36,666 nt of DNA from Candidatus Martarchaeota archaeon (GCA_023485505.1 JAMCZN010000005.1:1-36666); one strand, 5' to 3'. Counted from the first letter of the stretch, positions 15,159 to 23,890 are shown. Translations and numbers: made by a program. The notes: a model not told the origin generated them from the letters alone.

Positions 15159-17033
15159 ATGAGGAAATTCCTTTTTGCCACGATTTTATCATTAGCATTG
15201 CTTATCTCTTTTGCGGGAGCCGCAATAGTCGGTACCGCCTCGATAAATGCCCCTGCCGTAGTGATAGAGAACAACACCGGCGTGATAACGCAGATAAATC
15301 TCACAGTGGTCAATGGCAATGGGACTGTGGAAGTGATTGGCCCACAGGTTGTCGGGAACAGCACCCTGCAGTCTGCGGAAGCGGCCGCCATGTACGCGTC
15401 GCAATACCTGAACAAGAACGCAAGCAACTATAATTTCTATTACAACATATCAACCCTTGGGAATGTTTCCGGTCCTAGTGCGGGAGCCGCAATGACCATA
15501 GCTGCGATATCCGCGCTTTCTGGAAGGCCCCTTGTGAATGGATTCACGATGACAGGAACGATATCCGGCAATGGAAGCATAGGCCCGATAGGCGGAGTTT
15601 ACGATAAGATCGGCGCTGCAAGCGCGGACAAACTAAAGTTCATAATGGTGCCGAGGATAAACGGCGGCTTCTACAGCATGCTTTACCTGCTTTCTCAGGA
15701 CACATTCGGCATACCTGTGATACAAGTGTCAAACATAAGTGAAGCGTACCAGTTCGCATTCAACAAAAACGCGAACCTCGCTGCAAGCAGGAGCAACTAT
15801 TCGTTCTCAAACAACCTGAACACAGCAAACCTGCCCGGTGCGCCGCTTACATGCTCTAACAATTGCAGCGAAGACATATTCCAGGACCTTTCAGTCTCTA
15901 CGTTGAATTTTGCAAACGATTCCATAAACGCCCTTTCAGATAGCGGCAGGTTTAACGGAGTGATATCGCAGATGAAGGCTACAACGTTGCAGGACTCTGG
16001 CATTATTAGCAAGGGATATCTGTACACAGGATCTGACCTCGCATTCCGCACATATCTTGATTCATTCGTGTTCGACAATTACCTTTCAAACATAACCGTG
16101 GCGGAAACAGTGACGACAAGCATAAAGCAGTATTGCGATTCCCTGTCTCCACCGCAGCTTACAAAGTCAAACTATGAATACGTCCTTGGCGGAGAGCTAA
16201 GGCAGTCATGGGGCGAGATAACATCTGAAAGCACACTACAGTCGTTCAATTACACTTCGGAGCTTACGACCGACGATGCACTGTTCAACATAAATCAGGC
16301 GGCAGCGGCAAACGCATGGTGCACGGCTGCAGATACGATGTACAGGTTGTCAAACCAGACGAACGTCCAGACCGTAGTAACATCGCCAAGCCTGAGTTCC
16401 ATAGCATACACAAAGGTTAGCAGGCTTTCCACATATGGCACGAACCTCTACCTCACCGCGGCCAACGATGCCCTTTCCGCGAAGAACTATGCCCTTGCAA
16501 TGCTTGAGGCCGATTATGGATATGCGATAGAGAACTCAAGTGAGGCCGAACTTACGATGAACACGACACAGCTGCTAAGCAACTCGACGCGGCTGGCAAA
16601 GAACTCCACGTACGGCGCATGGGCAACGCAGTTCGCAAACGAGGCGATGTTCTATGTATACCAGTCAAACATGACCACTAACTCAACACTGAAGCTGGAG
16701 TATGCACAAGAGTCATATACTGCTGCCTTCCTTGCAAACCAGATGAGCTCAGACATGGCGCTTATCTATAACAGCATGGAGCCCGGAAACTCGCCACAGA
16801 CCACCGGAGTGCAGCAGACGCCAAGTTCAACAAGCGGATCCTACTACACGGATTTGGTGCAGATGCTGAACAACATAGTATACCTGGTAATAGTGATGAT
16901 AGTCATAAACGTGGTATTGCTTGGCGTGGTGCTTTACCTTTTGCTGCCTGCCACGAAGGCCGGAAGGGTACACCTGAGCCAGCAGCAGAAGAAGGGAAGA
17001 AAGGCATCCAACGGCAGCAACAGTAACGGTTAA
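15159..17033 (+). CDS. Secreted, C-terminally membrane-anchored Lon-like (S16-type Ser/Lys) protease
   Basis: A 624-residue exported protein. A signal peptide covers about residues 1-22 (hydrophobic run ending FAGAA). The Lon-type catalytic domain follows: Ser107 in SGPSAGAAMT and Lys150 in GPIGGVYDKIGAA, the Ser-Lys dyad of the S16 family. No AAA+ domain is present. A long Asn/Ser/Thr-rich, mostly helical region with many N-x-S/T sequons follows (about 200-560). A transmembrane segment at about 570-597 and a short basic tail end the protein. Predicted archaeal proteases of this form (COG1750-like) act outside the cell, probably in processing or quality control of surface proteins; that role is inferred. 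Confidence 0.85.
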   Translation: MRKFLFATILSLALLISFAGAAIVGTASINAPAVVIENNTGVITQINLTVVNGNGTVEVIGPQVVGNSTLQSAEAAAMYASQYLNKNASNYNFYYNISTLGNVSGPSAGAAMTIAAISALSGRPLVNGFTMTGTISGNGSIGPIGGVYDKIGAASADKLKFIMVPRINGGFYSMLYLLSQDTFGIPVIQVSNISEAYQFAFNKNANLAASRSNYSFSNNLNTANLPGAPLTCSNNCSEDIFQDLSVSTLNFANDSINALSDSGRFNGVISQMKATTLQDSGIISKGYLYTGSDLAFRTYLDSFVFDNYLSNITVAETVTTSIKQYCDSLSPPQLTKSNYEYVLGGELRQSWGEITSESTLQSFNYTSELTTDDALFNINQAAAANAWCTAADTMYRLSNQTNVQTVVTSPSLSSIAYTKVSRLSTYGTNLYLTAANDALSAKNYALAMLEADYGYAIENSSEAELTMNTTQLLSNSTRLAKNSTYGAWATQFANEAMFYVYQSNMTTNSTLKLEYAQESYTAAFLANQMSSDMALIYNSMEPGNSPQTTGVQQTPSSTSGSYYTDLVQMLNNIVYLVIVMIVINVVLLGVVLYLLLPATKAGRVHLSQQQKKGRKASNGSNSNG

Positions 17034-17086
17034 ATTAATATATGTTCATAATAAATCCTCTGTTATCAATCGATTATAGTGAGTCA

Positions 17087-17257
17087 ATGGTAGACGTCAT
17101 TCCAGGAAAAGTATGCTCATCATGCGGGCGCCTTAGTCACGAGTATACGGAATTCAAGTGCCCAAAGTGCGGAAAGGGCAAGATAATAAGGTGCAAGCAC
17201 TGCAGGGAAATAACAAACCAGTATAGATGCAGCGAATGCAAATTCGAGGGACCTTAA
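17087..17257 (+). CDS. Zn-ribbon RNA-binding protein (COG2888/DUF1610-like), translation-associated
   Basis: A 56-residue protein with four CxxC pairs (CSSC, CPKC, CKHC, CSEC), giving two zinc ribbons, and a terminal FEGP. This matches a small archaeal Zn-ribbon family proposed to function in translation and often found next to aEF-1B, as here. The ATG at 17087 is preferred over the in-frame ATG at 17042, whose 15 extra residues are not family-like. Its TAA overlaps the ATG of the aEF-1B gene (TAATG), indicating translational coupling. Confidence 0.85.
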   Translation: MVDVIPGKVCSSCGRLSHEYTEFKCPKCGKGKIIRCKHCREITNQYRCSECKFEGP

Positions 17258-17505
17258 TGGGAATGGTAGCTGTTGTATTCAAGATTTATGCCAAGGATGG
17301 CGAGTTCGAAAAGGCACTAGCCTCGGTCAAGACGATGAATCCCGCAGGTTCACAGGTGGAAGAGATCGGCTTCGGGATAAAAGTGATAAAGGCCCTTTTC
17401 AAGTTCGAGGACAAGGGTGGCGGCACCCAGAAGCTGGAAGAAGGCCTAAGGAAACTGGACGGAGTGAGCGAAGTCGAGGTCTATGAAGAAAGCCTTGTAG
17501 GCTGA
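17257..17505 (+). CDS. ef1b: Elongation factor 1-beta (aEF-1B), nucleotide exchange factor for aEF-1A
   Basis: An 82-residue protein of the aEF-1B/EF-1-beta family that recharges EF-1A with GTP. The family marks are the N-terminal strand VAVVFKIYAKD, the central EEIGFGIKVIKALFKFEDKGG and the terminal VSEVEVYEES. Length is slightly short compared with the usual 85-92. ATG 17257 overlaps the stop of the Zn-ribbon gene by one base; ATG 17263 is an alternative. It is followed by a TATA-like TTTATAT and the pilin gene. Confidence 0.92.
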   Translation: MGMVAVVFKIYAKDGEFEKALASVKTMNPAGSQVEEIGFGIKVIKALFKFEDKGGGTQKLEEGLRKLDGVSEVEVYEESLVG

Positions 17506-17510
17506 TAATA

Positions 17511-17517
17511 TTTATAT
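17511..17517 (+). promoter_or_regulatory. TATA box of the long pilin-like gene
   Basis: TTTATAT is centred about 25 bases upstream of ATG 17539, so the message is probably leaderless. It starts only 5 bases after the aEF-1B stop. Confidence 0.5.
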
Positions 17518-17538
17518 CTGCATTTCCTACTCCTTTTT

Positions 17539-18603
17539 ATGTTGTCCAAAACAAAAGGCATACGCAGCCAATCAGCAATGGAATACCTGATGACTTACGG
17601 TTGGGCTATACTTATCATTGCCGTAGTTCTTGGTGTTCTATTCCAGTTGGGTGTGTTTAACGCCGCTACATTTGAAGGCAATTCGTGCCTTGCGTATTCC
17701 GGATATCTATGTTCACAGCAGACTCTAAATACCGCAGGTACTCTATCATTCACGTTTGGATACCAAGGTGCCAATTTTACGGTGGACGGATTTGGCTGTT
17801 CCAGCAACTCCATAGAACCGTCATTTTCCATGGCTGGCATAAGCAATCTCCAGCCCGGGCAAGAAGAGAGCATAAGCGTTTCATGCCCTGTATCATCAGG
17901 TTCAATAGGTACTCCATTTTCCGGATACATCTGGATGGAATATGACCAGGCCGGCCATAACGGTCTGGTTGCAAAGATAGCTTCAATATCAACATCGGTG
18001 AGCGTCATCGGTTCATCCTCGTCTGTCCCAACGATTACCGATACCTATTTGGGTAATATCATCCCCGGCAGCAGCGGCCAGACGACCGCTTCAATCACAC
18101 TTACTAGTGGCTATTCGGAATATTTCTGTGAAGCAGTGCTTGGCTGGTTCTATTCAAGCACCTCTGTTTCAATTGATCAGCTTGCAGAAACCTCCGGCGG
18201 TGCAAAGTACGGGATAATAGGGCATCAGACTTCCAATACGTGCACCTTTACGCAGACCCAATCTGGTGCAGATATGGTGCTTGCAGGTATAGGTGTCAGC
18301 AGTTCCACCTACTCAATTCTCTCAAGCGGAACGTTAGCTGCTTCTCCAAATACCATAGCATATACTGTAAGCACCCCAAGCACCTTTGTCATAATAATGT
18401 TGATCAGCGTCTATTCCGGAACCTCTTTTTCAACCCTTCCTTCCGGATGCTCAATCGTAGTAAGCAAAGTGGATCCACCTATCTACAGTGATTATATATT
18501 GGCTTGCCCGCAGCAACCTACTGGTCCGTATTCAGTAGGGATTACAAATCCGAGCCTAACGAGCTCTTATCCCGATGGGTATGTCGTCTATGGTGTAACT
18601 TAG
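17539..18603 (+). CDS. Type IV pilin-like surface protein (class III signal peptide) with added C-terminal module
   Basis: A 354-residue protein. A short basic leader is followed by QSAMEYLMTYGWAI and a hydrophobic helix (residues 11-36), the class III signal peptide of archaeal pilins cleaved by prepilin peptidase before the helix. Residues about 40-155 match the body of the 199-residue pilin at 34582-35181, with shared positions such as CxxxxGxLC, GTLxFTFG and FSG[YF][IL]W. Residues about 184-354 are an extra domain with counterparts of STFVIIML, GC and a late cysteine found again in the 1465-residue surface protein (about residues 318-506). I infer a minor or tip pilin carrying an adhesive module. 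It forms a single-gene unit with its own promoter. Confidence 0.85.
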   Translation: MLSKTKGIRSQSAMEYLMTYGWAILIIAVVLGVLFQLGVFNAATFEGNSCLAYSGYLCSQQTLNTAGTLSFTFGYQGANFTVDGFGCSSNSIEPSFSMAGISNLQPGQEESISVSCPVSSGSIGTPFSGYIWMEYDQAGHNGLVAKIASISTSVSVIGSSSSVPTITDTYLGNIIPGSSGQTTASITLTSGYSEYFCEAVLGWFYSSTSVSIDQLAETSGGAKYGIIGHQTSNTCTFTQTQSGADMVLAGIGVSSSTYSILSSGTLAASPNTIAYTVSTPSTFVIIMLISVYSGTSFSTLPSGCSIVVSKVDPPIYSDYILACPQQPTGPYSVGITNPSLTSSYPDGYVVYGVT

Positions 18604-18614
18604 GAAAAGTCGAA

Positions 18615-18920
18615 TCAGGCAACATCTATGTTCGATTCCTTATAGCCGAGCTGGGAAAGCGCCTTCTTTACCGCAAGCTTGTGCTCCCCCTGGAGTTCTA
18701 TAGTGGTGCCCCTTACTGTTCCTCCGCAAGCAAGCGCATGCTTGAGCTCCTTGCTTGTCCTGTCTATCTCATCAGGGTTTATGCCTTCCACAATAGTGAC
18801 TACCTTGTCAAATTTCGCCTTTTTTGCATAAACCTTAATCTTGGATTCGGTTTCCCTGTCAAGCACTTTGCAGACGCAAAGTTCCAGTGGTAATCCGCAT
18901 CTAGGACAAGTATCTGCCAT
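18615..18920 (-). CDS. sui1: Translation initiation factor aIF1 (SUI1 family)
   Basis: A 101-residue SUI1-domain protein that helps start-codon selection on the small ribosomal subunit. An N-terminal cysteine pair set CPRCG ... CVC (C5, C8, C15, C17) could bind zinc, as in many archaeal aIF1 proteins. The SUI1 core follows: VVTIVEGIN, ELKHALACGGTV and IELQGEH. Its ATG overlaps the uL29 stop by one base (TAATG), so translation is coupled. Confidence 0.93.
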   Translation of the reverse strand: MADTCPRCGLPLELCVCKVLDRETESKIKVYAKKAKFDKVVTIVEGINPDEIDRTSKELKHALACGGTVRGTTIELQGEHKLAVKKALSQLGYKESNIDVA

Positions 18921-19126
18921 TAGATCTTTGCACCCCTCTCGTTAAGAATAGTCAGTATTCTGGCTCTGGTCCTCTTTATGTCCCTTGTCTTTACTACCTT
19001 GCTAGCGACTCCCGTGGAAGCTATCTTTCTCTTCTCTATTGCCAGTTCTAGAGTGAGCTCATTGAGCTTGCCTTTAAGTGTAGCATCAGGAAGCGCTCTC
19101 AGTTCTTTTAACTTTATATAAAACAC
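18920..19126 (-). CDS. rpl29: 50S ribosomal protein uL29 (L29)
   Basis: A 68-residue two-helix ribosomal protein near the peptide exit tunnel. Recognised by the KLKELRALPDATLKGKL opening, the LxLAIEKRKIA middle and the RARILTILNERG ending. The start codon is GTG at 19126. A minus-strand TATA-like CTTTTAATAT at 19171-19180 predicts transcription from about 19150, giving a leader of roughly 25 bases. The pair uL29-aIF1 is a fragment of the large archaeal S3-L29-SUI1 operon, standing alone here. Confidence 0.9.
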   Translation of the reverse strand: MFYIKLKELRALPDATLKGKLNELTLELAIEKRKIASTGVASKVVKTRDIKRTRARILTILNERGAKI

Positions 19127-19265
19127 CGTAAACGTTATCTTATCGTTACGATGGATATCTGCTGTTTAAGATATTAAAAGCTTTCTATGATGGCCGAATT
19201 TCTGGATTTCCGAGAAACCTTATTAATGTTGAATGTGCAATGGTACTGTAAATTTTGCGATTTTT
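19127..19265. promoter_or_regulatory. Divergent promoters of uL29-aIF1 and rad50
   Basis: A 139-base gap. The minus strand has CTTTTAATAT at 19171-19180 (uL29). The plus strand has TATTAAT at 19221-19227, predicting transcription near 19249 and a leader of about 17 bases before the rad50 ATG at 19266. Nothing else recognised. Confidence 0.45.
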
Positions 19266-21569
19266 ATGATTGATTCAATAGAGGTAACCAACTGGAAGAC
19301 CCACAAGAGCACAAAGCTTGAGTTCCAAAAGGGGGTAAATGTGCTTGTCGGTGTAATGGGTTCCGGAAAAAGCTCGATACTTGACGCAATATCATTCGCG
19401 CTTTTTGGCACCTTCCCCATACTCAACAGCAAGAGGACAAGCCTAAGCAACCTTATAACGAGCAGGCCCACCATCGAGAAGGAATCGGAAGTCAGTCTAT
19501 CGTTCACCGTTGACGGTGAAACATACGGGGTGACGAGAAGGATAAGCCAGCAAGGTTCAACGGCAAAGGTCACCAAGAACGGCGCATATCTGCAGGCCCA
19601 ACCCACAAAGGTCACGGAAGAGATAGCGAACGTGCTGAAGATAGACTACGATACATTTTCAAGGGTCATCTATGCGGAGCAGAACGAATTGGATTATTTC
19701 CTCAACCTGAACAAGGGCGAAAGGAAGCGCGTTGTCGACCATATGCTTGGCCTTGATACTTTTGCCACCGCAGAAGAGAACGCAACATCTCTGATAAACA
19801 GGCTAAAGGACACAATAGGCTCCGAGGAGGAGATGCTTGCCAGGATAGACATAAAGGAACTTAGGGAACAGACGACATCGCTAAAGTCCCAACTCCATAG
19901 TTTGGAAAGCGAACAGAAGAAGATGAAAGAGGCATACCTGCAATCAAGGAGTGCGTTCGACGAATCAAAGCAGAAACTGGAAAGTGCAAGGAAAGAGATC
20001 GAGAAAAGGAATGCCATAACGAAAAAGATAACGGAACTGGATGGAATGATAAACACATGGGAAAAGGAGGTAAAGAAGATAGAGGCCGAGCACATAGATG
20101 AAAAGGGCCTTGATGAGGCAAAGGACAGGCTCGACAAGGAATACGCCGAACTAGAGAAAAGAATAAACGATTCAAGGAAGGAAGAAACCAGGCTTTCAAA
20201 GGAGCTTTCCGCAAAAGAAACCGAGAAAAAGATGCACAAGCGGGACATCGACGAAAGGGAAAAGCTGAAAAAGGAGCTTGGCTCGGATAGTGAAGACAAG
20301 ATAAGGGACAAAATAAAGGAGGCAATCGCACTGCAAAAAGCAGAAAACGACCATCTTGCAGCGTCAAAAACCAGGATAGAGGAGCTGGAAAAGGTATCAA
20401 GGGACCTTGAGGGCCACGTCGGAAAGTGCCCGGTCTGCGAGCGGGAATTGGATGAAACTCACAGGAAGGGGCTATTGGAAGAGAGAAAATCAGCCATATC
20501 GAAACTGAAAGATGAAATCAAGGTCCACTCAAGAAAATCAGAGGAGCTCGCCAGTGAACTGGAGGCATTTAATAAATCATACATGAATGTGCATTCAAAA
20601 AACGAGACGATAAGGAAGTATAGCGGTCTTGACTCTATAGTGGAGCAGTTAGAAAAGGAATGCAAGCGCCTGGTTCCCGAGATCGAAAATGCCAGATCTG
20701 CAATAAAGGATATGGAAGGAAAGCAGAAGGTCACCGCGGATAAACTTAATTTGGCAAACCAGCACATCAAGACCGTTGAGAGAAAGAGAGGATACGAATC
20801 AGAGATATCAAAGGCAAAGAAACTAGTAGAAGATAAGCACGGCGAGCTATCCGGCATAAAAATAAACGAAAACTCCATGGGCCAATTGGAGGAGGAATTC
20901 GGAAGGCACAGCAAGCTTGTGGGTGAACTGGATTCTAGGATAAAAGAGAGCGAAAAGTATTTTTCATCGCTAAAGTCCCAACACGACGATAAACAGAAGC
21001 AGATAGACAGTTATGAGGCCACGTCCAAAAGGATAGAAAAGAAACAGGGCATAGTGTCAAACCTCAATAAATTCAAGACCGTGTTGCAGGAAACGGAAAC
21101 CACATTAAGGAAAAAGCTCAGCTTGTCCATAAACAACCTTATGGAGGAGCTGTGGATGCAGCTCTATCCATATTCGGATTATCAATCTATAAGGTTGACA
21201 CCAAAAGCGGACGACTACCTTCTTGAGATAAGGACCCAGGACGGCGACGATAACGAATCGTGGATGCAAGTGGATGGCACAGCGAGCGGCGGAGAACGCA
21301 GCATAGCGTGCCTCACCCTGAGGGTGGCCCTGGCTATGGTCGTCGTTCCAAACCTAAGATGGCTCATACTTGACGAGCCGACGCATAACATAGACGCGAA
21401 CGGGATATCCCAGCTCGTAGAGGTGCTTGGCGGCCCATTGCCGAACTTTGTCGAGCAGATATTCATAATCACCCATGAAGAGAGCATGAAACAGATCCAG
21501 AACGCAAAGACATTCATACTCGAAAGGGACAAATCTATAAACTCGTCGACAAACGTAAGTGCGCTGTAA
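19266..21569 (+). CDS. rad50: DNA double-strand break repair ATPase Rad50
   Basis: A 767-residue SMC-like ATPase, partner of Mre11 in end processing. Walker A GVMGSGKSS and the Q-loop YAEQNEL are in the N-terminal lobe. Two long coiled coils flank a zinc hook CPVC at residues 388-391. The C-terminal lobe has the signature ASGGERS, Walker B WLILDEPTHNID and a histidine switch IITHEE. The protein is somewhat shorter than typical archaeal Rad50 (about 850-900), meaning shorter coils. ATG 19266 is chosen over the in-frame ATG at 19233, whose extra 11 residues precede the conserved first strand. No mre11, herA or nurA gene is in the window. Confidence 0.95.
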   Translation: MIDSIEVTNWKTHKSTKLEFQKGVNVLVGVMGSGKSSILDAISFALFGTFPILNSKRTSLSNLITSRPTIEKESEVSLSFTVDGETYGVTRRISQQGSTAKVTKNGAYLQAQPTKVTEEIANVLKIDYDTFSRVIYAEQNELDYFLNLNKGERKRVVDHMLGLDTFATAEENATSLINRLKDTIGSEEEMLARIDIKELREQTTSLKSQLHSLESEQKKMKEAYLQSRSAFDESKQKLESARKEIEKRNAITKKITELDGMINTWEKEVKKIEAEHIDEKGLDEAKDRLDKEYAELEKRINDSRKEETRLSKELSAKETEKKMHKRDIDEREKLKKELGSDSEDKIRDKIKEAIALQKAENDHLAASKTRIEELEKVSRDLEGHVGKCPVCERELDETHRKGLLEERKSAISKLKDEIKVHSRKSEELASELEAFNKSYMNVHSKNETIRKYSGLDSIVEQLEKECKRLVPEIENARSAIKDMEGKQKVTADKLNLANQHIKTVERKRGYESEISKAKKLVEDKHGELSGIKINENSMGQLEEEFGRHSKLVGELDSRIKESEKYFSSLKSQHDDKQKQIDSYEATSKRIEKKQGIVSNLNKFKTVLQETETTLRKKLSLSINNLMEELWMQLYPYSDYQSIRLTPKADDYLLEIRTQDGDDNESWMQVDGTASGGERSIACLTLRVALAMVVVPNLRWLILDEPTHNIDANGISQLVEVLGGPLPNFVEQIFIITHEESMKQIQNAKTFILERDKSINSSTNVSAL

Positions 21570-21626
21570 TCGTGCCTCTTTTGATATCAATTTTGATACC
21601 ATTGCAAAGAACCCCTATTGTAAAGG

Positions 21627-21634
21627 TTTTAAAT
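21627..21634 (+). promoter_or_regulatory. TATA box of the 711-residue surface protein gene
   Basis: TTTTAAAT is centred about 26 bases before ATG 21657, so transcription probably begins at the start codon. This is the first promoter of the surface-protein cluster. Confidence 0.5.
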
Positions 21635-21656
21635 TACTTCCTTTTGAAAGAATATT

Positions 21657-23792
21657 ATGTCGACAAGGGGCTCACGCCCAAATTCAGCAGTAGCTATGCC
21701 TAGAACTTCTAGTTTTACCGGCAGCCTCCTTTTTGCGCTTTCAACGATTTCCGCAGTGTTGATGGTGCTGGCGTTTTCAATATCATTTTCCAATGCAACC
21801 TCATCAAATACCATTATGGCAAACGTCTACATAAATTGCCAATTTGGGACTTCGGTAACGGTAAACGCACCGGTATACCTGCAGCCGGCCGTTATCGGGG
21901 TAACGTACAGTGCAAATTCGATAAACCAATGCACGATACCAAGCATAACTGGCAACGTAGAGATATCCAATACTATAAGCGGTTATATCGCGTATACGAC
22001 TGCGGCATCCATATCAAACGTCGGGTCAAGCCCGGCAAGCGGATATTTGACCATTAATTCAAATGCGGTTCCGCAATCAACATACTACATCGCAACCCTT
22101 GCGCTCGCATCACCAAACATAACAGAATCGAGCACATCAAACATGTTTCAAGTGATATCCCCTGCAAACATATTGATAACATCTTTGACGGTATCCCCAT
22201 CATCTCCCTCGCAGGGCTCACAGATAACCATAACTACGAACATACTCAACAGTGGAAGCCTTGTATCGAGCAATGCATTCTTGAACCTTAAGATAACAGG
22301 ACCGAATGGCTTTTCTTATGTTTCAAACACGGCTGTTGCAAATCTGGCACCGCAGCAAAGCACAATAATATCCACGACACTCACTTCGGTGACACAGACG
22401 ACACAAAAATACACCGTTGTCGAAAACGTATCATACGTTAGCACGTACACGTATAATTCGGTAACCTACCAGACCCCCCTGCTATATTCAAACGCCGCTT
22501 CTACGACATATACCGTCCCTTCGACAGTGACGCAGTGCGGAAGTTGCGGTGTTGTTTACATACCTCCAGTGCCTGTAAGTATAACGATACCGTCTTCACT
22601 GCTTCAGTTCACCCAGATACCAATATTCTCTGAAGCGATTCTCGGAAGCACTACGATAGGGATAATGGGACTGGAAAACATGTATAATGACAATATAACC
22701 GTGAGCCTTTCAGTGCCAAAATATGCGTTCGGAACGCTGGAGCTGTCCAGCTCTACGGTTTACCTTACTCCAAAGACCACGCAGCTCGTCGATACCGTTT
22801 TTGAGCAAAACAGGAATACGACACCGGGCACTTACGTCGTACCGATAAACGTGACTACGAGAAGCATAAGCAATGGCAAACTGAATACTCAATCGAGTGT
22901 CGTATTTGCCGCATACAATGTCAAAACACAGCCAAACTATCCATACTATATAGAAAATGTGAACCTGTTCAACAACACCCAGACCGCAAAGATTGAGTTT
23001 TCCGTGTACAACCCGACCCCAAAGCCGCTTTATAACGTAAACCTTTCGTTCGAAGTCCCGCGTTTGTCCATGACCGAACTTACGAGCATAAAGGCATCAG
23101 GCCCGGTATACCACATATCAAACACTAGCGGAGAGACCATAGTAACATGGGTAATACCAAAACTGATCCAAAATAGCAGCGCTCTGCTAGAAACCTCTAT
23201 ATCGAATATAACATCCCCCTCGAGTTTCTACAATCTGCAGGCAAGCCTGGCATCGGCTTCCACGATAAACGCGACAAGCTTCAGCATATCTAGCATCAAC
23301 GCGCCGATATTCCTTGAAAACCAGTCTGGCGCTATTTCGGTAACTGCGTTGTATACGGGGACAAATGAAACCAACGTAACCATGACGCTGGTTCCGCCAC
23401 CAGGACTTGGAATAACCGTACAGAACAAGACCCAGAGGTTCCACGTGTTCCCGAACACGCTCGTCACTGCAACTTATAACGTAAGCGGCATAGGCACGCT
23501 TGGCACAAGCACGTTCCAACTGAGGGTGTTCGGCCCGTTCAGTGAACAGACATATTCAATACCTGTGTTAGTGGTCCCGCCTCCGGAACAGAGTCCGATA
23601 TCCCTGCCAAACCTTCCAAAGACGCCGCCAGAGCTTGTATTTTTGTTAGAAGTGATAGCTGCAATAATCATAATAATTGTGATGATAATAGAGGCCATAA
23701 AACATCTCAGGAACAGACCGAAATATGTAAAGTCGAGAGCAGAAGAGTTAAAAAGGGTGCGTCAGAGAGTTAACAGGACCATAGAGGACTAA
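21657..23792 (+). CDS. Large surface protein anchored at both ends, Ig/CARDB-like repeats, function unknown
   Basis: A 711-residue exported protein. Residues about 22-45 form an N-terminal signal/anchor helix and about 658-681 a C-terminal membrane helix, followed by a 30-residue basic cytoplasmic tail predicted to be helical. The extracellular part is Ser/Thr/Asn-rich beta-strand sequence with many N-x-S/T sequons. A segment near residues 170-290 looks like a CARDB/Ig-type domain (SPSSPSQGSQITITTNILNSG), and a QCGSCG motif precedes a proline-rich hinge at about 295-305. No enzyme motif is seen. It stands just upstream of the MinD-like ATPase, so the cytoplasmic tail could be a docking site; that is inference. 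Confidence 0.8.
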   Translation: MSTRGSRPNSAVAMPRTSSFTGSLLFALSTISAVLMVLAFSISFSNATSSNTIMANVYINCQFGTSVTVNAPVYLQPAVIGVTYSANSINQCTIPSITGNVEISNTISGYIAYTTAASISNVGSSPASGYLTINSNAVPQSTYYIATLALASPNITESSTSNMFQVISPANILITSLTVSPSSPSQGSQITITTNILNSGSLVSSNAFLNLKITGPNGFSYVSNTAVANLAPQQSTIISTTLTSVTQTTQKYTVVENVSYVSTYTYNSVTYQTPLLYSNAASTTYTVPSTVTQCGSCGVVYIPPVPVSITIPSSLLQFTQIPIFSEAILGSTTIGIMGLENMYNDNITVSLSVPKYAFGTLELSSSTVYLTPKTTQLVDTVFEQNRNTTPGTYVVPINVTTRSISNGKLNTQSSVVFAAYNVKTQPNYPYYIENVNLFNNTQTAKIEFSVYNPTPKPLYNVNLSFEVPRLSMTELTSIKASGPVYHISNTSGETIVTWVIPKLIQNSSALLETSISNITSPSSFYNLQASLASASTINATSFSISSINAPIFLENQSGAISVTALYTGTNETNVTMTLVPPPGLGITVQNKTQRFHVFPNTLVTATYNVSGIGTLGTSTFQLRVFGPFSEQTYSIPVLVVPPPEQSPISLPNLPKTPPELVFLLEVIAAIIIIIVMIIEAIKHLRNRPKYVKSRAEELKRVRQRVNRTIED

Positions 23793-23850
23793 TGTGCGTA
23801 AAAGGAATAGTATAATAAGATATATTGTACACGCATAAATAAATATAGAG

Positions 23851-23890
23851 GCATGTAAATGCGTATAAATGCGCGTAAATGCATTTAAAG
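23851..23890 (+). repeat. Four tandem 10-bp repeats overlapping the ATPase promoter
   Basis: Four consecutive decamers read gcatgtaaat, gcgtataaat, gcgcgtaaat, gcatttaaag. Looser copies of the core (GCGTAAAA at 23796, GCATAAAT near 23832) lie upstream. The 10-base period places each copy on the same face of the helix, as for cooperative operator binding. The last copy contains the TATA-like TTTAAAG at 23884-23890. Confidence 0.7.
23884..23890 (+). promoter_or_regulatory. TATA box of the MinD/ParA-like gene
   Basis: TTTAAAG is centred 25 bases before ATG 23912, giving a predicted leaderless message. It is embedded in the fourth decamer repeat, so a repeat-binding protein would compete directly with the basal factors. 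Confidence 0.5.

Noticed and set aside
15008-15427. 140-residue N-terminal extension of the Nudix protein
   Set aside because: It lies antisense to the Lon-like protease signal and catalytic region, is not family-like, and ATG 15007 has a good GGTGG site.
19694-20311. Minus-strand Ser/Phe-rich open frame opposite rad50
   Set aside because: Produced by antisense reading of the Glu/Lys-rich coiled coil.
23851-23890. CRISPR array
   Set aside because: Units are 10 bases, directly adjoining, with no spacers; better read as operator repeats.
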